The notes beneath the pieces were generated by a model. That model was not told the origin of the DNA. It ran no database searches and saw only the letters and a list, made by a program, of their open reading frames with translations. From Halanaerobium salsuginis (GTDB lineage: Bacteria > Bacillota > Halanaerobiia > Halanaerobiales > Halanaerobiaceae), in the NCBI RefSeq assembly GCF_900114545.1, contig NZ_FOTI01000008.1, positions 1 to 64,000 on the forward strand: a DNA stretch of 64,000 nt, read 5' to 3'. This document shows positions 17,019 through 26,813 of this stretch, piece by piece (the stretch's first letter is position 1; each line of letters opens with the position of its first letter). A program made the position numbers and the translations under genes.

Positions 17019-18026
17019 ATGAATTCAAAAACAGCTAAAAAACGTGTTTTTTCTGGTATTCAGCCGACAGGACAAATTCACATTGGTAATTATATTGGAG
17101 CTTTAAGCCTCTGGGTTGAAAATCAGGCTAAATATGATAATATTTTTTGCATAGTTGATCTACATTCATTAACAATTCCAGAAAATATTACGGCAGATTA
17201 TCTTCGGCAAAAAGTGAGAGAGGCGGCAGCACTTTATCTTGCCTCAGGGATTGATCCTGAACAATCAACAATTTTTGTTCAATCTCAGGTTCCAGCTCAT
17301 GCTGAATTGACCTGGCTTTTAAATTGCGTAACTCCAATTGGCTGGCTAGAAAGAATGACTCAATATAAATCTAAATCAGAAAATGTGGAATCAGTTGGAA
17401 CTGGTTTATTTGATTATCCTGTTTTAATGGCAGCCGATATTTTGCTTTATCAGACAGATTTAGTGCCAGTTGGTGAAGATCAAACTCAACATATTGAAAT
17501 TACCCGTGATATTGCGCAGCGTTTTAATCATCTTTATCAGCCCACTTTTAAATTGCCAGAAAAATTAATTAGGCGTAGTGGTGCTAGAATAATGGGATTT
17601 GATGAGCCAACTAATAAAATGAGTAAAAGCAGAGCTGAAGTTTCTGATCGACATGCAATTGGGTTACTTGATTCGCCAGCTAAAATTAAAAATACTATTA
17701 TGAAAGCAACAACTGATTCTGACCGGGAGACTAGATTTGAATATGCTTCACCTGGTGTAAAAAATATGCTGGTTTTATATGAAGCTCTAACTGGAGAAAG
17801 TCGAACAGAGATCGAAAATCATTTTGCTGGCTCGGGATATGGTAAATTAAAGCAAGACCTGGTTGAGGTTGTGGTAGAAACTTTGCGTCCTATCCAAAAT
17901 AAATATCAGCAGTTAATGGAGGCAGAAGATTATTTAACAAAGGTATTGAATGAAGGTCGTGAGCGTGCTCAGACTATAGCAGTCCAGACATTGAATCAGG
18001 TTAAAATGAGAATGGGTCTAAAGTAA
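17019..18026 (+). CDS. trpS: Tryptophanyl-tRNA synthetase
   Basis: This 335-residue class I aminoacyl-tRNA synthetase loads tryptophan onto its tRNA. The HIGH-type signature is IHIGNYIGAL near 21-30 and the KMSKS loop is NKMSKS near 202-207. The TrpRS marks FSGIQPTG and VGEDQTQHIE are both present. Length and motifs are normal. It starts a short co-directional group with a Nudix hydrolase and a protein of unknown function, which ends at the 19438-19463 terminator. Confidence 0.97.
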   Translation: MNSKTAKKRVFSGIQPTGQIHIGNYIGALSLWVENQAKYDNIFCIVDLHSLTIPENITADYLRQKVREAAALYLASGIDPEQSTIFVQSQVPAHAELTWLLNCVTPIGWLERMTQYKSKSENVESVGTGLFDYPVLMAADILLYQTDLVPVGEDQTQHIEITRDIAQRFNHLYQPTFKLPEKLIRRSGARIMGFDEPTNKMSKSRAEVSDRHAIGLLDSPAKIKNTIMKATTDSDRETRFEYASPGVKNMLVLYEALTGESRTEIENHFAGSGYGKLKQDLVEVVVETLRPIQNKYQQLMEAEDYLTKVLNEGRERAQTIAVQTLNQVKMRMGLK

Positions 18027-18041
18027 AGGTGAGGTTAAATT

Positions 18042-18608
18042 ATGAATTTGGTAAAACAAATTAAAAATTATCACCCTTTTAATGAACAGGAGGCAGCAGC
18101 TCAAAGGGTAATCTTAGATTGTTTTGAAATTTTTCCGGATTTGCTAACTAGAGAAAATGAAGTTGCCCATCTAACTGCTTCTGCTTTTACTCTAAATGAA
18201 AATAAAGATAAGACATTAATGGTTTATCATAATATTTATGACTCCTGGGCCTGGACAGGTGGTCATGCTGATGGAAATGATAATTTATTTCAGGTTGCTA
18301 GACAAGAGTTGATAGAAGAAACAGGAGTTAAAAATATTAGGGCTTTGAGTCGAGAAATTTATGCTCTCGATCTGCTGCCTGTTTTTGCCCATTGTAAAAA
18401 TAACAATTTTGTTGCTGGTCATCTGCATCTAAATTTAAGTTATTTATTGCAAGCGGCAGAAAAAGATAAGCTGCAAATTAAGCCTGATGAAAATAAAGGC
18501 GTAAAATGGATACCTCTATCTGAAATCAGAAATTATTCCACAGAAAAAGATATGTATCCTGTTTATGAAAAAATCATTAGTAAATTCAAACTGAATGGAG
18601 TAACTTGA
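18042..18608 (+). CDS. Nudix hydrolase
   Basis: This 188-residue protein has a Nudix box at about residues 71-93, starting GGHADGND and ending QELIEETGV. Two consensus residues differ: the first glutamate is aspartate and the arginine of REUxEE is glutamine. The catalytic EExG pair is kept, so it can still bind metal and cleave a nucleoside-diphosphate-linked compound. Aspartate at the first variant position occurs in a known subgroup with a GGHADG motif. The substrate is not predictable. It lies 15 bases after trpS and one base before the next gene. Confidence 0.85.
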   Translation: MNLVKQIKNYHPFNEQEAAAQRVILDCFEIFPDLLTRENEVAHLTASAFTLNENKDKTLMVYHNIYDSWAWTGGHADGNDNLFQVARQELIEETGVKNIRALSREIYALDLLPVFAHCKNNNFVAGHLHLNLSYLLQAAEKDKLQIKPDENKGVKWIPLSEIRNYSTEKDMYPVYEKIISKFKLNGVT

Positions 18609-18609
18609 A

Positions 18610-19449
18610 ATGGTCAAAAAAAGAATTCAATTTACCTTAACTGTTGAACAGGCTAAAGAGTTAATTGTTATCGCAGTTAGCAAACATAGTGTGTTTAAGC
18701 AGGCAGTTAAAGCTGGTAAGATACTTTTTAAAGGTGGTACAACAGTTTCTAGATTAACTGAACTGCTTTATGATTATCCGCTGCGAATTTCAGGCCGAAT
18801 TACAGCCCGGGGAACTACTGCTGCTGCTAAAAAAAGTAATCTTCCGCATAGTATTTTAGTTGAAAAAGGAAATATAGTTAGTGTTGATCCAGAAATTTTA
18901 ACTATTTCGCAAACACTTGGGCCAGACGACCTGGTAATTTGTGGAGCTAATGCTATTGATGCTAGAGGACAGGCAGCTTTAATGGCTGGTAGCTCTGGTG
19001 GGGGTAAAGCAGGTAGATCAATTGTTTATTGGCGTAATAGAAACGTTAATTGTTTAATTACAGCTGGTCTTGAAAAGTTAATTCCAGGTAATTTAAGGCA
19101 GCTGACTGATCAAATTAATAGAGAAAACATAGATTTAGCCTGGGGAATGGCAGTTGGATTGATTTTACTGCCTGGTCATTTGATTACAGAGCTTGAGGCA
19201 GTTAAGCTCCTGGCAGAAGTTAACTGTTATGCAATTGGAGCAGGTGGAATTGGCAGTGCTGCTGGTAGCTCAGTTCTTGAAGCTTATGGAGATAAAAAAG
19301 AAATTGATAAATTAATTAATATTTTAAAAAATCTGAAGTCACATAGTAATCAGCCGGCTGGTTTACCAGACTCTTTAGTTGAGTGCAGACCTGGCAGTCC
19401 CGATTGTGCGGACCATTTAAGCTGTGGCTATCTGAAAAACAGGTTTTAA
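18610..19449 (+). CDS. Conserved-looking protein of unknown function
   Basis: I do not recognise this 279-residue protein. It looks soluble and alpha/beta, with glycine-rich loops that resemble cofactor or phosphate sites: LFKGGTTVSRL near 37-47, ARGTTAAAKKSN near 66-77, the strongly patterned GPDDLVICGANAIDARG near 99-115, MAGSSGGGKAGRS near 121-133 and AIGAGGIGSAAGSS near 210-223. The C-terminal tail has four cysteines in a short span (VECR, PDCADHLSCGY), possibly a metal site. No signal peptide or membrane span is seen. It is tightly placed after the Nudix gene, and a terminator overlaps its stop codon. Confidence 0.7.
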   Translation: MVKKRIQFTLTVEQAKELIVIAVSKHSVFKQAVKAGKILFKGGTTVSRLTELLYDYPLRISGRITARGTTAAAKKSNLPHSILVEKGNIVSVDPEILTISQTLGPDDLVICGANAIDARGQAALMAGSSGGGKAGRSIVYWRNRNVNCLITAGLEKLIPGNLRQLTDQINRENIDLAWGMAVGLILLPGHLITELEAVKLLAEVNCYAIGAGGIGSAAGSSVLEAYGDKKEIDKLINILKNLKSHSNQPAGLPDSLVECRPGSPDCADHLSCGYLKNRF

Positions 19450-19463
19450 AACCTGTTTTTTTT
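19438..19463 (+). terminator. Terminator overlapping a stop codon
   Basis: AACAGGTT pairs with AACCTGTT around TTAA, followed by eight Ts. The 5' arm lies within the last codons of the unknown gene. Confidence 0.85.
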
Positions 19464-19514
19464 TATGCTATAATAAGCCTGTAAGTTATTAAAAATGTTT
19501 AAAAGGAGGTTGCT

Positions 19515-20270
19515 ATGATCATTAAGTTAAATAAAGAACTGCTGGCTGAACTTACCAATACAGAAAAGCAGATCATTAATTATATCAACGAAAATTATCA
19601 AAAGATACCAGGAATGTCTATTATAGATCTAGCCGAAGAAACTTATACTTCACCAGCCAGTGTTTCACGGGCAGTAAAAAAATGTCAGCTGGCTGGTTTC
19701 TCAGAACTGCGATATTTAATTTCAGAGAGATTAAACAATAAAGAAAAATCAAAACCTCTAAATGATGCTCGCGAGAAGTCTTTGCTAGAAATTTCAAATA
19801 CAATTGAATATTTGTCTTTAGCTAATATTTTAGAGGCAGTAGATATTATTAGAAATTCACGTAAAATCTATGTTATTGCACGCGGCTTATCTGAGCTGGT
19901 GGCCCGGGAATTTTCACTTAAACTGCAGCTCCTTGGTTTTAATACATTTCAGATTGCTGATCCCAATATTATTAAGAGCTTAACTGGTGAAAATCTTCAT
20001 CCTCAGGATTTAATTTATATTTTTTCGCTTTATGGTCAAACAGAATCATTATTAATAGCAGCAGAAAATGCAGTTTCAATTGATGCCCGGGTAATTAGCT
20101 GCTGTTGTGCTGAAAATACTCCTTTAAAAGAATTATCAAATGTTTTTTTGCAGGGTTACAAACATGAGCATCATTCAATTAAAAATTTTGAAGTAAGTTC
20201 CCGACTTCCACTATATACTATTTCTCGAATTGTTGTTGATTACTTAGTTCAGGCTGAAGAAAATAAATAA
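19515..20270 (+). CDS. RpiR/MurR-family transcriptional regulator
   Basis: This 251-residue regulator has an N-terminal HTH of the RpiR type (about 10-75, with YTSPASVSRAVKKCQLAGFSE as the recognition part) and a C-terminal SIS sugar-phosphate domain (IYVIARGLSELVAREFSLKL near 116-135). RpiR proteins sense phosphosugars. The operon just downstream encodes a sugar PTS, a PfkB kinase and an aldolase, so it most likely controls them in response to a ketose phosphate. A long hairpin separates it from that operon. A TATAAT box lies 40 bases before its start. Confidence 0.85.
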   Translation: MIIKLNKELLAELTNTEKQIINYINENYQKIPGMSIIDLAEETYTSPASVSRAVKKCQLAGFSELRYLISERLNNKEKSKPLNDAREKSLLEISNTIEYLSLANILEAVDIIRNSRKIYVIARGLSELVAREFSLKLQLLGFNTFQIADPNIIKSLTGENLHPQDLIYIFSLYGQTESLLIAAENAVSIDARVISCCCAENTPLKELSNVFLQGYKHEHHSIKNFEVSSRLPLYTISRIVVDYLVQAEENK

Positions 20271-20300
20271 AACTCATTTGAATATAGTTATTAACTAATT

Positions 20301-20345
20301 GAGGCTGAAAATCTTTTCAGAAACTGGAAAGACATTTTCAGCCTC
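20301..20345 (+). terminator. Long two-part hairpin between rpiR gene and PTS operon
   Basis: GAGGCTGAAAAT (20301-20312) pairs perfectly with ATTTTCAGCCTC (20334-20345). An inner helix CTTTTCAG/CTGGAAAG with one G-U pair closes on an AAA loop. The tract after it is TTATTATAT, only moderately U-rich. It may end the regulator transcript or be an RNA or DNA control element for the PTS operon, whose ribosome site begins about 27 bases later. Confidence 0.6.
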
Positions 20346-20383
20346 TTATTATATACTGAAAATGAGCTGAGAGGGGGGAAGCA

Positions 20384-21304
20384 ATGATTTACACATTAAC
20401 AACTAATCCAGCTATTGATATGAATATAGAAAGTAATAAAATTAGACCAGGAGTAGTTAATAGGACTAAATCTACTAGTTATTCTGAAAACGGAAAAGGA
20501 GTTAATGTTTCACTAATTTTAAAACATTTTAATGTTCAATCGACAGTGTTAGGATTTTTTGGAGGTTTTTCAGGTAAATTCATTTTAGATGAACTTGCTG
20601 CTAAAGATATTCCTAATAAAGCGGTTTTAGTAGAAGAAGCTACCAGAATCAATATTTTCCTCAATGATGGAAAAGATGAGTATAAGATTGTTAATAAGGG
20701 CTCTTTTGTTAGCCGAAAAAAACAGCTGGAATTTCTTGATTTATTAAATAATCTCGATGACTGTCAATATCTTGTTATAAGCGGCAGTTTACCAAAAGGA
20801 ATTAAAGAAAGTTATTATAACGAAATTTTAGAAATATGTCAAAAAAATAGAATTGAGGTTATTCTCGATATTAGTTCCAGCAAACTAAAAGACTTATTGA
20901 ACTATCAGCCACTTTTAATTAAACCTAATGATGATGAAGTTAACCAGATATTTTCTCTTGCTACAAGTACTGAAGCAGAGATTAAAGCCTCTTTACAAGA
21001 GATCCATAAGCTTGGTGCTAGAAATATTCTTTTAACAATGGGAGAAAAAGGGCTTTATTTTTCAAATAGGAAAAAAATTTATTATTGTAATGCTCCGGAG
21101 ATCGAACTTTGCAGTTCAGCCTGTGCGGGAGACTCTGCTCTAGCTGCTTTTTTATCAGAATGGATTTATCAGCCTGATAATTTAGAATTAGCTTTAAAAC
21201 AAGCTTCAGCTACAGGGGCTAATGTCGCTGAATCAGCTGGTAGAGGCGAATTAAAAAAAGTGGAAGAATACTTAGAAGTTTTGCAAATCAAGGAGGTTAA
21301 ATAA
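20384..21304 (+). CDS. PfkB-family 1-phosphofructokinase / tagatose-1-phosphate kinase
   Basis: This 306-residue PfkB kinase phosphorylates a ketose 1-phosphate to the 1,6-bisphosphate. It has the FruK-type start YTLTTNPAIDMNI, the substrate loop SENGKGVNVSLIL near 33-45 and the ATP/anion-hole motif CAGDSALAAF near 246-255 with the catalytic aspartate. The partner aldolase 1.9 kb downstream looks like GatY (tagatose-bisphosphate aldolase), so tagatose 1-phosphate is as likely a substrate as fructose 1-phosphate. It is the first gene of a four-gene operon; its stop codon directly abuts the next ATG. Confidence 0.85.
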   Translation: MIYTLTTNPAIDMNIESNKIRPGVVNRTKSTSYSENGKGVNVSLILKHFNVQSTVLGFFGGFSGKFILDELAAKDIPNKAVLVEEATRINIFLNDGKDEYKIVNKGSFVSRKKQLEFLDLLNNLDDCQYLVISGSLPKGIKESYYNEILEICQKNRIEVILDISSSKLKDLLNYQPLLIKPNDDEVNQIFSLATSTEAEIKASLQEIHKLGARNILLTMGEKGLYFSNRKKIYYCNAPEIELCSSACAGDSALAAFLSEWIYQPDNLELALKQASATGANVAESAGRGELKKVEEYLEVLQIKEVK

Positions 21305-22690
21305 ATGAAAAAAATTGTAGCTGTTACTGGTTGTCCAACTGGTATTGCACATACTTATATGGCTCAGGAATCTTTACAGGAAGCAGCCAAAAAACTTGAG
21401 GTTGAAATTAAGGTAGAGACTAATGGAGCTTCTGGTGTAGAAAACAGATTAACTGCAGCTGAAATTGAAGCAGCAGAGGGAGTAATTGTCGCTGCTGATG
21501 TTGATGTTAATCTTGATCGTTTTAATGGTAAAGCTGTTATTGATACCTCGGTTCAAGATGGTATTCATCGTCCTGAGGAATTAATTGAACAAATTTTAGC
21601 TGGTGAAGCAGAAATAAGACAGGGGGTTAAACAGTCCCAACCAGAAAAGGCAGCAAATGCTTCAATTGGAAGACAGATTTATAAACATTTGATGAATGGA
21701 GTTTCCAAGATGCTACCTTTTGTAGTTGGAGGCGGAATTTTAATAGCTGTTTCTTTTCTCTGGGGAATTCATTCGGCTGATCCCAATAGTGACCAATATA
21801 ATGCTATTGCAGCAATGTTAAATCAATTAGGTGGCACAGCTTTTGGTTTGATGGTACCAATTCTAGCAGGTTATATTGCTTTTTCAATTGCTGATAAAGC
21901 TGGTTTAGCTGCTGGTTTTGTAGGAGGAGTTGTAGCTCGAGATACTGGGGCTGGTTATTTAGGTGGAATTCTAATCGGATTTTTTGCTGGTTATTTAATG
22001 GCTTATTGTAAAAAATTAATGGCTAATTTTCCTAAACAGCTCGAAGGTTTAAAATCAATCTTTTTATTACCCCTGATTGGAATTTTTATTTCTGGAACTT
22101 TAATGTATCTTCTGGGAGCACCGGTTTCTGCTGCTAATCAGGCTTTAAAAGCCCAGTTAGAGGCTATTCAGACTGCTAATCCAATTATTTTAGGAATAGT
22201 AATTGGTTGTATGAGTGCTTTTGATATGGGAGGACCTGTCAATAAAGCGGCTTATATTACAGGTACAATGCTTTTAGGAGAAGGTAATTATGAGTTTATG
22301 GCTGGTGTTTCTGCTGCCTGTATTACACCACCACTTCTAACAGCTCTGGCTACCACTATTTTTAGAAAAGAATTTACTGAAGAAGAAAAAGCTAACGGAT
22401 TAGTTAACTATATTTTAGGCTCAACCCATATAACTGAGGGAGCAATACCATTTGCTGCTCAAAATCCTCTAGTTGTTATTCCAATTTTAATGATTGGGTC
22501 CTCTATTTCTGCAGTTTTAACTTATATGCTGCAAATTGAAGTACCAGCTCCTCATGGTGGATTTTTAATCTTGCCGTTGGTTAATAAGCCATTTTTGTGG
22601 GTAGGAACTATTTTATTAGGTTCTTTAGTTGGAGCTCTGCTCTATGGTTTTTATCGTAAGCACAGCAATCGGAAGCTAACTGCCAAATAG
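21305..22690 (+). CDS. PTS fructose-family transporter, subunits IIB and IIC
   Basis: This 461-residue fusion has a IIB domain at about 1-100 with the phosphorylated cysteine C10 in VAVTGCPTGIAHTYMA, a linker, and a membrane IIC domain from about 118 onward with eight to nine spans. The IIC part shows family marks such as FMAGVSAACITPPL and GSTHITEGAIPFA, where the HITEGAIPF segment is the sugar/phosphate loop. It takes up a ketohexose and delivers it as the 1-phosphate. The IIA function is on the next gene. Confidence 0.92.
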   Translation: MKKIVAVTGCPTGIAHTYMAQESLQEAAKKLEVEIKVETNGASGVENRLTAAEIEAAEGVIVAADVDVNLDRFNGKAVIDTSVQDGIHRPEELIEQILAGEAEIRQGVKQSQPEKAANASIGRQIYKHLMNGVSKMLPFVVGGGILIAVSFLWGIHSADPNSDQYNAIAAMLNQLGGTAFGLMVPILAGYIAFSIADKAGLAAGFVGGVVARDTGAGYLGGILIGFFAGYLMAYCKKLMANFPKQLEGLKSIFLLPLIGIFISGTLMYLLGAPVSAANQALKAQLEAIQTANPIILGIVIGCMSAFDMGGPVNKAAYITGTMLLGEGNYEFMAGVSAACITPPLLTALATTIFRKEFTEEEKANGLVNYILGSTHITEGAIPFAAQNPLVVIPILMIGSSISAVLTYMLQIEVPAPHGGFLILPLVNKPFLWVGTILLGSLVGALLYGFYRKHSNRKLTAK

Positions 22691-22726
22691 AAATTAAAAT
22701 AAAAAAGAATGAAAAGGTGTATAAAG

Positions 22727-23176
22727 ATGGAAATAAATGAATTTATTAATGAAGAATTAATCAAACTTAATTTAAAAAGTCAGAGTAAACAAGCTGTTAT
22801 AGAAGAATTAGCAGCAGTTGCAGCAGCTGCAGGAGTAATTACTGATCAGCAGCAGATAATTACTGCTGCTCTGGAGCGAGAAGCTAAAGGTACTACTGGA
22901 GTAGGCAAGGGAGTAGCAATTCCCCATGTCAAGAGTTCAGCAGTGAAAAAGCCAGCTGTTATTTTTGGACGTTCTCAGTCTGGAATTGATTATCAATCGA
23001 TGGATGAAAAACTAAGTTATTTGTTTTTTCTGATCACTGTACCAGAAAATTCTCATGATCAGCATCTCAAGCTGCTGGCTCAGCTTTCTCGTAATTTAGT
23101 TCATGCTGATTTCAGGGAAAAATTAATGGCTGCTCAAAATAAAACAGAAGTAATTGATGTTTTGACTAATCATTAA
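22727..23176 (+). CDS. PTS fructose-family IIA component
   Basis: This 149-residue IIA(Fru)-type protein passes phosphate from HPr to the IIB domain. The active histidine is H67 in GVGKGVAIPHVKS. An in-frame ATG at 22709 exists, but the ATG at 22727 has AAGGTG eight bases ahead and gives the normal start MEINEFI, so it was preferred. It lies between the transporter and the aldolase genes. Confidence 0.9.
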   Translation: MEINEFINEELIKLNLKSQSKQAVIEELAAVAAAAGVITDQQQIITAALEREAKGTTGVGKGVAIPHVKSSAVKKPAVIFGRSQSGIDYQSMDEKLSYLFFLITVPENSHDQHLKLLAQLSRNLVHADFREKLMAAQNKTEVIDVLTNH

Positions 23177-23230
23177 GCTACTATTATAGCTAACAATTTA
23201 AATTTGGCTGAATAAAAATTAATTTATTGA

Positions 23231-24103
<873 letters not shown>

Positions 24104-24140
24104 ATAATAAATTATTACTATTAATTAAATATGTTCTATT

Positions 24141-24180
24141 AAACCTTCACTTTGCTAAATAAGTGGGGGTTTAATTTTTA
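24141..24180 (+). terminator. Terminator of the PTS/aldolase operon
   Basis: AAACCTTCACTT (24141-24152) pairs over all twelve positions, two of them G-U, with AAGTGGGGGTTT (24161-24172), followed by AATTTTTA. Confidence 0.8.
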
Positions 24181-24261
24181 GCTGTTGATATTCAAATTAG
24201 GTAGAAAAAATTAGTTTTCAATACTTTTTTGGAAAAAATTAAAGTTATTTTAAAATAACTG

Positions 24262-24290
24262 TTGACATAAGTAAATATTAGTGCTACACT
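24262..24290 (+). promoter_or_regulatory. Promoter of the cold-shock gene
   Basis: TTGACA (24262-24267) and TACACT (24285-24290) are 17 bases apart. The start near 24297 leaves a leader of about 57 bases. Confidence 0.75.
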
Positions 24291-24353
24291 ATATGAGATG
24301 GAAAACAAAAAACAAGTAACATTTCCATTGTGAAAAATAGGAGGAATTATTTA

Positions 24354-24557
24354 ATGATTTACACAGGAACAGTTAAGTGGTTTGATGGCAAAAAAGGTTT
24401 TGGCTTTATTGAAAGAGAAGATGGAGACGACGTGTTCGCACATTTCTCAGCTATTCAAGAAGATGGATTCAAAAACCTTGAAGAAGGCGAAGAAGTGGAA
24501 TTCGAAATCGTAGAAGGCGACCGTGGCCCTCAAGCTGCTAATATCGTTAAATTATAA
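24354..24557 (+). CDS. Cold-shock protein (CspA family)
   Basis: This 67-residue single OB-fold protein binds single-stranded RNA and DNA and keeps mRNA unfolded. Both RNP motifs are present: [15 protein letters not shown] (RNP1) and DVFAHFSAI (RNP2). The frame is open upstream from a GTG at 24330, but AGGAGG at 24339-24344 and the normal family start TGTVKWF set the start at the ATG at 24354. It is monocistronic, between its own promoter and terminator. Its codon use is richer in GAA/GGC than its neighbours, as expected for a highly expressed gene. Confidence 0.95.
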   Translation: MIYTGTVKWFDGKKGFGFIEREDGDDVFAHFSAIQEDGFKNLEEGEEVEFEIVEGDRGPQAANIVKL

Positions 24558-24588
24558 AGCAAATAAATAAGTTTTATAATAGAATTGA

Positions 24589-24625
24589 AAGCCCTGATTG
24601 CTTTTTAAGTAGTCAGGGCTTTTTT
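24589..24625 (+). terminator. Terminator of the cold-shock gene
   Basis: AAGCCCTGA (24589-24597) pairs with TCAGGGCTT (24613-24621), followed by a T run. Confidence 0.92.
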
Positions 24626-24803
24626 GATTATTTAAGAAATTATAGCTAGTTTTAGTGTGTCCCAATTAGAATTATAATTATTAATTAATTTAGAAATTAT
24701 AATTTGAGATAATTAATTGTGATTGTGACCATAACTAAAATTTAAATAATAAATTTAAAAATAAGGAAGTTAAGTTGACTTTATAAGAGAAAGGATTTTT
24801 AAA

Positions 24804-26609
24804 GTGGAAAAGAAAGAAATAATTAATTTAGCTGTTATAGCTCATGTTGATGCTGGAAAGTCAACTCTGGTAGATGCGTTTTTGAATCAGAGTGGTGTTT
24901 TTAGAGAAAATCAAGAAGTTGTTGATTGTGTAATGGATAGTAATGATCTTGAGCGAGAAAGAGGGATTACTATCTATTCTAAAAACTGTGCTATTGAGCA
25001 TAATGGTGTTAAAATTAATATTGTTGATACACCAGGTCATGCTGATTTTTCTTCGGAAGTTGAGCGAGTAATAAAGGCAGTTGATTCGGCTATTCTAATT
25101 GTAGATGCCGCCGAAGGTCCTATGCCCCAGACTAGATTTGTGCTTAAAAAGTCACTGGAAAAAGGAATTAAACCAATTGTATTTATCAATAAAATAGATA
25201 AAAATAATCAGCGGGCAGAAGAAGTTCGGGATGAAATTTTAGATTTATTTATTGATCTTGATGCCAGTGATGAACAGCTGGAATTTCCTGTTATTTATGG
25301 AGTAGCAGTTAACGGTAAAGCTTTTTATGATTTAGATGGTAAAAGTAAGGATTTAACTCCTCTTTTTGAAACTATTATTAAAAATGTACCCAGTTATCCT
25401 GATCTGGATGAAAAACCACTTCAGCTGCAGGTTTATGATCTGGCCTATGATGATTATTTAGGTAGAATTGGAATTGGTCGTGTTTATCAAGGAACTGTTA
25501 AAGATGGACAGCAGGTAGAAGTTTCTAAACGAGATGGTACAGTTGAAAAAGCAAAAATAAGCAAGCTCTCTGTTTATGAAGGACTTAATCAAAATGCCGT
25601 AGAAACTGCCTACAGTGGAGAAATTGTCTCAATAGCTGGTATTCCTGATATCTCAATTGGAGAAACAATTTGTGATTCCGGTAAGGTTAATCCAATGCCG
25701 ATGATCGAGATTGCTGAGCCAACTCTGGCGATGTATTTTCTGGTTAATGATTCTCCTTTTGCTGGACAAGAAGGTCAGTATTTAACTACCAGGCATCTTA
25801 AGGCAAGATTAGAAAGAGAATTAGAGGTTAATGTTGGCCTGCGAGTTGAAAAAGCTGAAAATACAGAGGCTTTTAAAGTTTCAGGAAGAGGAGAGCTTCA
25901 TCTTTCAATTTTATTAGAAAATATGCGGCGAGAGGGTTATGAAGTTTCTGTTTCTAAACCCGAAGTGCTGATGAAAGAAATTGATGGGAAAAAATATGAG
26001 CCAATTGAAAAAGTTATGATTGAGTTGCCAGAAAAATATTCAGGAACAATAATTAATAAATTGAATCAACGTAAAGGTATTATGCAGGCTATGCTGCCCG
26101 ATGCTGACTATGTCCATTTAGAATATTTGGTGCCAACCAGAGGATTAATTGGGTTCCGTAGCGAATTTATTAATGATACAAGTGGTGAAGGTACTTTAAT
26201 TAGATCTTTTGCCAGTTACGAGCCATTTAAAGGTGAAGTTCCTCAGCGTCAGAATGGAGTTTTAATTTCTAATCAGCAGGGAACAGCTATGGGTTATGCT
26301 CTATCTAATCTGGAAGATAGAGGTCAGATGTTTATTGAACCAGGAACAAAAGTTTACGAAGGAATGATTATCGGTTTGCATAATCGCGATAATGATTTAA
26401 CTGTTAATGCCTGTAAAAATAAAAAATTGACCAATGTGCGGGCTTCTGGATCTGATGATGCAATTAATCTTGCTCCAGCTAAGAAATTCACTTTAGAGAT
26501 GGCTCTGGAATTTATTAATGATGATGAATTAGTAGAAATTACTCCTCAGGCAATTAGATTACGTAAAAAGATTTTAAATGAAAAAATGAGACTTAGAAAA
26601 AGCAAATAG
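24804..26609 (+). CDS. typA: Ribosome-associated GTPase TypA/BipA
   Basis: This 601-residue translational GTPase has an EF-G-like plan without domain IV and helps large-subunit assembly and stress adaptation. G motifs seen are AHVDAGKST near 13-21, the switch I region RERGIT near 51-56, DTPGHAD near 77-83 and NKID near 131-134. The C-terminal TypA-specific part contains PTRGLIGFRSEF near 445-456. The start is GTG, with GAAAGGA ahead. It stands alone between the cold-shock and rubrerythrin genes. Confidence 0.96.
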   Translation: MEKKEIINLAVIAHVDAGKSTLVDAFLNQSGVFRENQEVVDCVMDSNDLERERGITIYSKNCAIEHNGVKINIVDTPGHADFSSEVERVIKAVDSAILIVDAAEGPMPQTRFVLKKSLEKGIKPIVFINKIDKNNQRAEEVRDEILDLFIDLDASDEQLEFPVIYGVAVNGKAFYDLDGKSKDLTPLFETIIKNVPSYPDLDEKPLQLQVYDLAYDDYLGRIGIGRVYQGTVKDGQQVEVSKRDGTVEKAKISKLSVYEGLNQNAVETAYSGEIVSIAGIPDISIGETICDSGKVNPMPMIEIAEPTLAMYFLVNDSPFAGQEGQYLTTRHLKARLERELEVNVGLRVEKAENTEAFKVSGRGELHLSILLENMRREGYEVSVSKPEVLMKEIDGKKYEPIEKVMIELPEKYSGTIINKLNQRKGIMQAMLPDADYVHLEYLVPTRGLIGFRSEFINDTSGEGTLIRSFASYEPFKGEVPQRQNGVLISNQQGTAMGYALSNLEDRGQMFIEPGTKVYEGMIIGLHNRDNDLTVNACKNKKLTNVRASGSDDAINLAPAKKFTLEMALEFINDDELVEITPQAIRLRKKILNEKMRLRKSK

Positions 26610-26656
26610 TAAGTGTTATTAGATTAAATTTAAATTAGAAATAGCTTTTATTTTTA

Positions 26657-26724
26657 AAAAAAGCAGGATATCTTTAGTTAAACGAGAAATATATACTATG
26701 TAAGTAAGGATACTCTGCTTTTTT
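26657..26724 (+). terminator. Hairpin after typA
   Basis: AAAAAGCAG (26657-26665) pairs with the CTGCTTTTT at 26715-26723. The loop is long (about 50 bases) with weak inner pairing, followed by a few Ts. It probably ends the typA transcript, although a small RNA cannot be ruled out. Confidence 0.55.
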
Positions 26725-26744
26725 AGATTTATTAGGATCTATTC

Positions 26745-26774
26745 TTGACAGTTTTGATGAGAAGGTGCTATACT
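26745..26774 (+). promoter_or_regulatory. Promoter of the rubrerythrin gene
   Basis: TTGACA (26745-26750) and TATACT (26769-26774) are 18 bases apart, about 40 bases before the start codon. Confidence 0.75.
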
Positions 26775-26813
26775 ATTAACAGTAATAATTATTAATAACT
26801 GGAGGTAGAAAAA

